Positions 58,151 through 64,000 of a stretch of 64,000 nucleotides of DNA are shown here, piece after piece. The notes beneath the pieces were generated by a model. The model was not told where the DNA came from. It searched no databases and was given only the letters and a program-made list of their open reading frames with translations. The first letter of the stretch is position 1, and every line of letters begins with the position of its first letter. Both the position numbers and the translations under genes were made by a program. Origin of the DNA: Neisseriaceae bacterium CLB008 (GTDB taxonomy: Bacteria > Pseudomonadota > Gammaproteobacteria > Burkholderiales > Neisseriaceae); contig CP166133.1 of NCBI GenBank assembly GCA_041228285.1, forward strand, positions 2,017,380-2,081,379, read 5' to 3'.

Positions 58151-58179
58151 TTCGGGCAGTCTTTAAAAGACTGCCCGAA
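58151..58179. other. Long hairpin after ilvC
   Basis: TTCGGGCAGTCTT / AAGACTGCCCGAA is a perfect 13 bp stem with a 3-nt loop, 34 nt past ilvC. There is no T run on the minus strand, so its use as a terminator is uncertain; it may protect the mRNA 3' end. Confidence 0.5.
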
Positions 58180-58212
58180 ATCCAACACTCAAGCCTATTT
58201 GGCTAAAGTGGC

Positions 58213-59238
<1,026 letters not shown>

Positions 59239-59295
59239 TTAAATATAATGAATTGCAACTAACTGGTTGTATTAAATAATGGTGGCTGAGCCACA

Positions 59296-59787
59296 TTAAA
59301 TGCGTAAAATTCGTTCACCGCGACCGATGCCTGAGGCTCCGGTGCGTACGGTTTCCAAAATCAAACTGCTTTGGATGGATTCCAAAAAGGTATTGAGCTT
59401 GTCGGTGGTGCCGGTGACTTCAATGGTGTAAGTTTTGTCGGTCACGTCAACGATGCTGCCGCGATAAATCTCGGCCATCCGCAACATTTCGTCTCTGTCC
59501 TTACCCACTGCACGCACCTTCACCAACATTAATTCGCGCTCGACGTAGCGGCTCTCGGTCAAATCAGTGACTTTCACCACCTCAATCAGTTTATTCAACT
59601 GCTTGGTCATCTGCTCCATTTGACTGGGCGAACCGGTGGTCACCACGCTCAAGCGAGACAGTGAAGCATCTTCCGTAGGCGCCACCGACAGTGCGTCGAT
59701 GTTGTAGCCGCGTGCGGAAAACAGGCCCACCACGCGAGACAAAGCGCCTGGTTCGTTTTCAATCAAGATCGACAAAATGTGTCTCAT
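59296..59787 (-). CDS. ilvH: Acetolactate synthase small subunit
   Basis: 163 aa. N-terminal ACT domain: MRHILSILIENEPGALSRVVGLFSARGYNI, the valine-binding element. The small subunit activates the catalytic subunit and confers valine feedback. Length matches IlvH/IlvN of the 160-aa class. It overlaps the ilvI stop by 4 nt. Confidence 0.96.
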   Translation of the reverse strand: MRHILSILIENEPGALSRVVGLFSARGYNIDALSVAPTEDASLSRLSVVTTGSPSQMEQMTKQLNKLIEVVKVTDLTESRYVERELMLVKVRAVGKDRDEMLRMAEIYRGSIVDVTDKTYTIEVTGTTDKLNTFLESIQSSLILETVRTGASGIGRGERILRI

Positions 59788-61556
59788 GGCACACTCCTTG
59801 TATCGTATTCACGGAAATCGGCTTCGTAACGCTCGGCATCTTGCACCATGTGCGGTGGCAACACCATTTCGTCTAAGCCCTTGCCATTACCCACCATAGG
59901 AAACACGTTCTGTTTCTTGTCGGTAATGAAGTCCATGAACACCAATCGATCTTTCATCGCCAAGGCTTCTTTCAAAGCCCCTTCTACGTCACTGCTCTTT
60001 TCAATACGCATGCCGACGTGGCCGTAGGCCTCTGCCAGCTTCACGAAATCGGGTAAGGAATCCATATACGATTCAGAATAACGGTCGCTGTAGTAAAACT
60101 CTTGCCACTGACGCACCATGCCCAAATAGCCGTTGTTCAAGTTAATCACCTTAATCGGCAATTTATACTGCTGACAGGTCGACAGCTCTTGAATGTTCAT
60201 TTGGATCGAACCTTCGCCGGTAATACAGGCGACGGTGGCGTCAGGATGGGCCACTTTCGCGCCCATCGCATACGGTAAGCCCACACCCATGGTGCCCAAG
60301 CCACCCGAATTCAACCACTGGCGTGGTCGCATAAACGGATAGTATTGTGCCGCATACATTTGGTGTTGACCTACGTCGGACGTAATGATGGCGTCGTTAT
60401 CGGTCAAGCGCGCCAAGGTTTGTACCACAAACTGCGGCTTGATGATTTGACTGGCCTCATCATGCTCAAAATACATACAGTCTTTTGCACGCCAAGCTTC
60501 AATGGTCTGCCACCATTTCTCAAGGTGGCTAGGATTCAGCACGTAAGATTTCTCTTTCCACAGCTGAATCATTTCGCGCAGCACCTGCTTCACGTCACCC
60601 ACGATGGGCACATCCACCGGCACGCGCTTAGCGATGCTGGAAGGATCCACGTCAATGTGAATGATTTTTTTCGGTGCGTCGGTGAATTTGCTTGGCACAG
60701 AAATCACGCGGTCGTCGAATCTGGCCCCTATCGCGATGATCACATCACAGTTCTGGGTGGCCAAGTTGGCTTCATAAGTGCCATGCATGCCCAACATACC
60801 CACGAATTGTGAATGCGTGCTCGGATAAGCACCTAACCCCATCAGTGTGCCCGTACAAGGGGCACCCAACAATTGTACAAATTCAATCAATTCCTGACTG
60901 GCGTTACCCAACACCACGCCACCGCCGAAATAAATCATCGGACGCTTGGCACCGGCCAAAACCTGCATGGCTTTTTTAATTTGCCCTGTATGGCCTTTAG
61001 ACACGGGTTGGTAAGAGCGGATAAACACTTCTTCAGGATAGTGGAACTTAGCCAAGGCTTGAGTCACGTCTTTTGGGACGTCAATCACAACCGGGCCAGG
61101 TCGACCACTTTGGGCGATCACAAACGCCTTCTTAACCGTAGTGGCCAAGTCACGTACGTCGGTCACCAAAAAGTTATGCTTCACACATGGGCGGGTAATG
61201 CCCAACATGTCCACTTCTTGGAACGCGTCCGAACCGATGGCGGGCGTGCCAACCTGACCTGAAATCACCACCAAAGGTACTGAATCCAAGTGAGCGGTCG
61301 CAATGCCGGTCACCGCATTGGTGGCACCAGGACCTGAAGTCACTAGCGCAACGCCAACTTTCTGACTTGAACGAGAATAAGCATCAGCAGCGTGAACCGC
61401 GGCTTGCTCATGACGAACCAGAATATGCTTGAATTTATCTTGCTGGAACATGGCGTCGTAGATTTCCAGTACTGCGCCGCCGGGGTAGCCAAAAACGTAT
61501 TCCACGCCTTCTGCTTGCAGACTTTGCACAAGGATTTGTGCACCAGATATTTGCAT
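59784..61556 (-). CDS. ilvI: Acetolactate synthase large subunit
   Basis: 590 aa ThDP enzyme for the first common step of valine and isoleucine synthesis. The ThDP/Mg motif is GEGSIQMNIQELSTCQQYKLPIKVINLNN, the catalytic Glu is in VRHEQAAVHAADAYSR, and FAD-binding regions are in the centre (IGARFDDRV). First gene of ilvI-ilvH-ilvC. A promoter is predicted 187-215 nt upstream and a repeat array further upstream. It could equally be called ilvB. Confidence 0.97.
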   Translation of the reverse strand: MQISGAQILVQSLQAEGVEYVFGYPGGAVLEIYDAMFQQDKFKHILVRHEQAAVHAADAYSRSSQKVGVALVTSGPGATNAVTGIATAHLDSVPLVVISGQVGTPAIGSDAFQEVDMLGITRPCVKHNFLVTDVRDLATTVKKAFVIAQSGRPGPVVIDVPKDVTQALAKFHYPEEVFIRSYQPVSKGHTGQIKKAMQVLAGAKRPMIYFGGGVVLGNASQELIEFVQLLGAPCTGTLMGLGAYPSTHSQFVGMLGMHGTYEANLATQNCDVIIAIGARFDDRVISVPSKFTDAPKKIIHIDVDPSSIAKRVPVDVPIVGDVKQVLREMIQLWKEKSYVLNPSHLEKWWQTIEAWRAKDCMYFEHDEASQIIKPQFVVQTLARLTDNDAIITSDVGQHQMYAAQYYPFMRPRQWLNSGGLGTMGVGLPYAMGAKVAHPDATVACITGEGSIQMNIQELSTCQQYKLPIKVINLNNGYLGMVRQWQEFYYSDRYSESYMDSLPDFVKLAEAYGHVGMRIEKSSDVEGALKEALAMKDRLVFMDFITDKKQNVFPMVGNGKGLDEMVLPPHMVQDAERYEADFREYDTRSVP

Positions 61557-61742
61557 AGTTAACCTCTTATTGTTTCAATGCTTCGGGTCCAAGTTGTGAT
61601 CGTCTGGTTTTGTCGGTGTGTGGGTAACACTACTCTTTATGACAGCGATTTAGGGTACGCGCACATAAACAGCGGGACAACAACGGCAACAATCTCAACT
61701 GCCCAAACTCGTATGGGTTTCTTATTTAAGAATTGAACTGTT

Positions 61743-61771
61743 AATCTAGCGCTTGGCCTGAGTAGCGTCAA
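61743..61771 (-). promoter_or_regulatory. Sigma-70 promoter of ilvI-ilvH-ilvC
   Basis: On the minus strand TTGACG (-35, 61766-61771), 17-nt spacer, TAGATT (-10, 61743-61748). It predicts a 5' UTR of about 180 nt, long enough for extra control. Confidence 0.5.
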
Positions 61772-61806
61772 GCCCGTTTTGGGTTTATTTTTAAGAAACT
61801 TAACCC

Positions 61807-61865
61807 TGTCCAAAATAAGGGCTTTATTTTCACCTTAATGTCCAAAATAAAGCCAATTTTAGACA
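61807..61865. repeat. Direct and inverted repeats upstream of the ilvI promoter
   Basis: TGTCCAAAATAA occurs at 61807-61818 and 61839-61850, a period of 32 nt (about three helical turns). The second copy pairs with ATTTTAGACA (61856-61865) with one mismatch, and the first overlaps the palindrome AAAATAA-GGGC-TTTATTTT. The phasing suggests binding of a multimeric regulator on one face of the DNA, 36 nt or more upstream of the -35 box. Confidence 0.4.
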
Positions 61866-61880
61866 TTTAATCCAAAAAAC

Positions 61881-61921
61881 AAAAAAGCGACGAAGTGTCA
61901 AAATGAGACACTTGTCGCTTT
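61881..61921 (-). terminator. Terminator of the DAHP-synthase-like gene
   Basis: On the minus strand AAAGCGAC-AAGTGTC pairs with GACACTT-GTCGCTTT (15 bp with one bulge) and is followed by TTT. It lies 31 nt past the stop. Confidence 0.85.
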
Positions 61922-61951
61922 AAATAGAATTAAAAAAATTTTAAATAATCG

Positions 61952-62815
61952 CTAACCACCAATCACTGCTGAAGAACCAGCGGCAATCGCCCAGTTTTTC
62001 AACAACGTTTCAGGCAGGTGTTTTTGCGCCAACTGCGTCACATTGGCCACAATGGGCAAGTGACTGACGCTTTTGGCCACAGCAATCGCCTCAATGTCCA
62101 AGCGATAATTAGACAAATCGTTCAAAGACAGCGTACCCGCCTCACCCAGCATGACATAATGGTTACCTTGCAGCATGATGCGCTCAGCCGCCTTCAACCA
62201 GGCTTCCACCGCATGATGCTTGTCCTTACACAGCACCACCGGCGTATTCAAGCAACCTACTTCATTTTGTAAAAACACATTTTCCATCAGCTCACCGCCC
62301 AAATACAGCACATCAGCCTGAGCATTTAACACTGCGTCTAGCTGGCGCACATCGCGAATGCGCACCATGGCCGGCTTACCCTGGGCGTGTACGGCGTCGA
62401 TTTGCGCCATCATGGCCTGCTTTTGCGCTGCCGCACTCATGGGCTCAGCATAAGGCTTAAGGCTGATGTAGTAAGGATCGAGATACACGGCATCCACACC
62501 TGCTTGCCCAACGTCGATGCCGATACACAGCGGCTGCTCTTGCCCAAACGTGACGCCTCGCACGGTGATCAAGGTATTTTCAGGCTTGACCTCGCGGCTA
62601 ATCATGCGCCAATCGTGCAGCACCCGCATGGCCCGCTCCACCTCAGGCAGGCATTCAAATTCTTTCGGGTCAAACACGCGCTCATCCCCTACGGCGCCAA
62701 TAATGGTGCATTCAATGCCGCGCGACACGTGCTCGGTCAGGCCGCGACTGTGGATGGTGGCCACCACTTGATTAATGGCCACTTCGCTGGCCTGCTTTTT
62801 CATTACGATGATCAT
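61952..62815 (-). CDS. DAHP-synthase-like protein lacking catalytic residues
   Basis: 287 aa. Residues 1-90 match the ferredoxin-like N-terminal regulatory domain of the Thermotoga-type DAHP synthases (MIIVMKKQ, ISREVKPENTLITV). Residues about 95-287 follow the course of the (beta/alpha)8 barrel, but every catalytic block is changed: GPCSVE is replaced by IGIDVGQ, the KPRTSP region is missing, KRG is CKDK, CERG is LGEAG, and DPSH is ANVTQ. It is also about 50 residues short. So it is probably not a DAHP synthase; it might bind an aromatic amino acid or a partner enzyme. I used ATG 62815 because it starts the family's MIIV; an ATG at 62851 is also open. It is followed by its own terminator. 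Confidence 0.75.
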   Translation of the reverse strand: MIIVMKKQASEVAINQVVATIHSRGLTEHVSRGIECTIIGAVGDERVFDPKEFECLPEVERAMRVLHDWRMISREVKPENTLITVRGVTFGQEQPLCIGIDVGQAGVDAVYLDPYYISLKPYAEPMSAAAQKQAMMAQIDAVHAQGKPAMVRIRDVRQLDAVLNAQADVLYLGGELMENVFLQNEVGCLNTPVVLCKDKHHAVEAWLKAAERIMLQGNHYVMLGEAGTLSLNDLSNYRLDIEAIAVAKSVSHLPIVANVTQLAQKHLPETLLKNWAIAAGSSAVIGG

Positions 62816-62924
62816 TGGTTCTTTGTCCCTGAGTACGTTTTCGTCCATCATAGCAAACTACGGCAAGGCTGCCACGTACCAATGAGGGGTTTGGCTCAAC
62901 TAATCAACACATTCAGCCCACGAC

Positions 62925-63728
62925 CTACCAAAATGCGTGAAAATGATGTACCGGGCCAATGCCCTCACCCACCTCAAGACTGTCAGCCGCCAGCAAGGCC
63001 TGCTGTAAATAAGCCTTGGCCGCGGCCACGGTACTGGACCAGTCCTCATGCCGAGGCCGCAGAGCCGCCAAAGCCGCTGACAAGGTACAGCCCGTACCGT
63101 GAGTATGCGTCGTCGCCACGCGTGGCGCGCTAAAGCGTTCGGCGCCCGTCGCCGTAAACAGCCAATCAGGACTTTCTGCTTCGCTTAAATGTCCGCCCTT
63201 CATCAGTACGGCAGGACAACCCAAAGCCAATAAAGCTTCGCCTTGGCGGCACATTTGTGCCTCATTAGTGGCCACAGGCTGATCCAACAGCGCCGCAGCT
63301 TCTGGTAAATTGGGCGTGATCAAGGACACCTTGGGCAACAAAACGTCGCGAATCGCCGCCACCGCATCCGGCGCCAATAAAGCATCGCCACTCTTGGCCA
63401 TCATCACGGTATCTAATACCACAAACGGCAAAGGATATTGCGCCAGCTTCGCCGCCACCACAGCCACCACCTCTTGGCTAAACAGCATGCCGATTTTGGC
63501 GCTGTCGATGCGCACATCGGTCAACACCGAGTCCAGCTGTGCCGCCACAAAATCCGTGTCAATTGGATACACCGACTGCACGCCCTTGGTGTTTTGCGCC
63601 ACTAAGGCGGTGATGACGCTCGCGCCATAAGCACCCAGCGCCGAAAAAGCTTTTAAATCGGCCTGTATGCCGGCACCACCGGATGGATCCGTGCCAGCAA
63701 TGGTTAAGGCGTTAATACGCATACTCAT
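62925..63728 (-). CDS. thiD: Bifunctional hydroxymethylpyrimidine kinase/phosphomethylpyrimidine kinase
   Basis: 267 aa ribokinase-fold enzyme that phosphorylates HMP twice in thiamine synthesis. AGTDPSGGAGIQADLK starts the protein, the substrate loop has VLDTVMMAKSGD, and the anion hole is HTHGTGCTLSAALAA. It overlaps thiM by 4 nt (ATGA) and so is translated together with it. Confidence 0.95.
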   Translation of the reverse strand: MSMRINALTIAGTDPSGGAGIQADLKAFSALGAYGASVITALVAQNTKGVQSVYPIDTDFVAAQLDSVLTDVRIDSAKIGMLFSQEVVAVVAAKLAQYPLPFVVLDTVMMAKSGDALLAPDAVAAIRDVLLPKVSLITPNLPEAAALLDQPVATNEAQMCRQGEALLALGCPAVLMKGGHLSEAESPDWLFTATGAERFSAPRVATTHTHGTGCTLSAALAALRPRHEDWSSTVAAAKAYLQQALLAADSLEVGEGIGPVHHFHAFW

Positions 63729-64000
63729 AAATTAATCTCCGCAATCCCCGCCTGCACCGAGGCGGGATGATAATGATAAAGCGCGTCCACAAATAAGGAC
63801 ACAAAATGGCCAGGACCAGCCGCGGCGGCCGTCGCCTCGGCACCGCAGTCGGCCATGACGCGACAGGCCGTGGCCACCTGGGCCAGACGCATCGACTTCG
63901 GCAGCGGCAGGCCGCAAAATGCCGCCACCACTGCCGACAAAGCACAGCCAGTACCCACCACACGAGTCATCAGCTCAGCACCGCCGGGCACGGCCAGCAC
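63725..64000 (-). CDS. thiM: Hydroxyethylthiazole kinase, C-terminal part (partial)
   Basis: Only the last 91 codons are in the window; the gene starts beyond the right edge. The anion-hole motif VVGTGCALSAVVAAF and the following helix (SMRLAQVATACRVMADCGAEA) match ThiM, which phosphorylates the thiazole moiety for thiamine salvage. A TPP riboswitch, if there is one, would lie upstream, outside the window. Confidence 0.9.
   Translation of the reverse strand: MLAVPGGAELMTRVVGTGCALSAVVAAFCGLPLPKSMRLAQVATACRVMADCGAEATAAAAGPGHFVSLFVDALYHYHPASVQAGIAEINL

Noticed and set aside
61640-61735. A run of Val/Ile codons (VEIVAVVVPLF in one minus-strand frame) in the ilvI 5' UTR, like an attenuator leader
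   Set aside because: There is no ATG, GTG or TTG start in that frame after the predicted transcript start, and no terminator hairpin with a T run between it and ilvI. A Leu-rich frame with TTG start overlaps it but has no SD.
62387-63133. A 248-codon plus-strand frame antisense to the DAHP-synthase-like and thiD genes
   Set aside because: It has no SD, its protein is rich in His, Arg and Pro as expected from an antisense frame, and the genes on the other strand are clearly real.

Overview
This 64 kb window is ordinary chromosome from a Gram-negative betaproteobacterium, most likely of the order Neisseriales. The evidence is the ptsN-hprK-rapZ cluster, the ubiC-ubiA pair, hisZ-purA, a complete iscRSUA-hscBA-fdx-iscX operon, lgt, the gpmI-envC-ctpA order and mid-50s G+C. 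I saw no Neisseria-type DNA uptake sequences, so Neisseria itself is unlikely. Coding density is high, and most transcription units end in clear Rho-independent hairpins. I saw no rRNA, tRNA, CRISPR array, insertion sequence or prophage.

Layout. 1-3.2 kb: end of gpmI, then envC and ctpA (cell separation and envelope proteolysis). 3.3-6.7 kb (minus): ptsN-hprK-rapZ-DUF3820-ylqF, a regulatory phosphotransfer and ribosome-assembly unit. 6.9-8.3 kb (minus): ubiC-ubiA, divergent from sixA. 9-10 kb: two tandem cyclophilins. 10.3-12.2 kb: a DASS-family anion symporter and a small membrane protein. 12.4-15.8 kb: recA, trpE, serB. 15.9-21.6 kb: the isc operon behind a promoter that overlaps a textbook IscR site. 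21.8-26.4 kb: an acetyltransferase, a long-form leuA, and glnK-amtB. 26.5-32.9 kb (minus): accessory genes, namely an AraC regulator, an APC permease with a D-Ala-D-Ala dipeptidase, an esterase lipoprotein, a YciI protein, a radical SAM protein and a degenerate GIY-YIG protein. 33-35.6 kb (minus): ilvD and a small membrane protein. 35.9-43.3 kb: lgt, a YkgJ zinc/iron-cluster protein, two paralogous membrane proteins (minus), a FabH2-type ketoacyl synthase with coaD, an NlpC/P60 hydrolase (minus) and ubiB. 43.3-46.9 kb: a Gly/His-rich secreted protein divergent from an OmpR/EnvZ-type two-component system, then a ProC-like reductase. 47-53.3 kb: glnS, a tyrosine phosphatase, pykF, a diacetyl/acetoin reductase, a SUI1-type factor and an isochorismatase-like hydrolase. 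53.4-64 kb (all minus): two tandem solute-binding lipoproteins, hisZ-purA, ilvI-ilvH-ilvC, a DAHP-synthase-like protein without catalytic residues, and thiM-thiD cut by the right edge.

How the genes work together. Branched-chain amino-acid synthesis is well covered by ilvI, ilvH, ilvC, ilvD and leuA, dispersed over four loci. Nitrogen and carbon sensing (glnK-amtB, ptsN-hprK-rapZ) sit apart from each other. Fe-S assembly appears autoregulated by IscR. FNR-like sites ahead of the diacetyl reductase and the anion symporter fit an organism that changes metabolism when oxygen falls.

The least expected items are: the DAHP-synthase-like pseudoenzyme; a 25-codon threonine-rich reading frame followed by a terminator; a GIY-YIG protein that lacks its catalytic residues; a sensor kinase and a divergent secreted protein that both carry Gly/His-rich segments around an RstA-like operator; and a dispersed GTAGGGTGGGT repeat. 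Nothing here is an obvious new defence or mobile system. Where I moved a start codon it was to match a Shine-Dalgarno sequence or the family's N terminus; those starts remain predictions.
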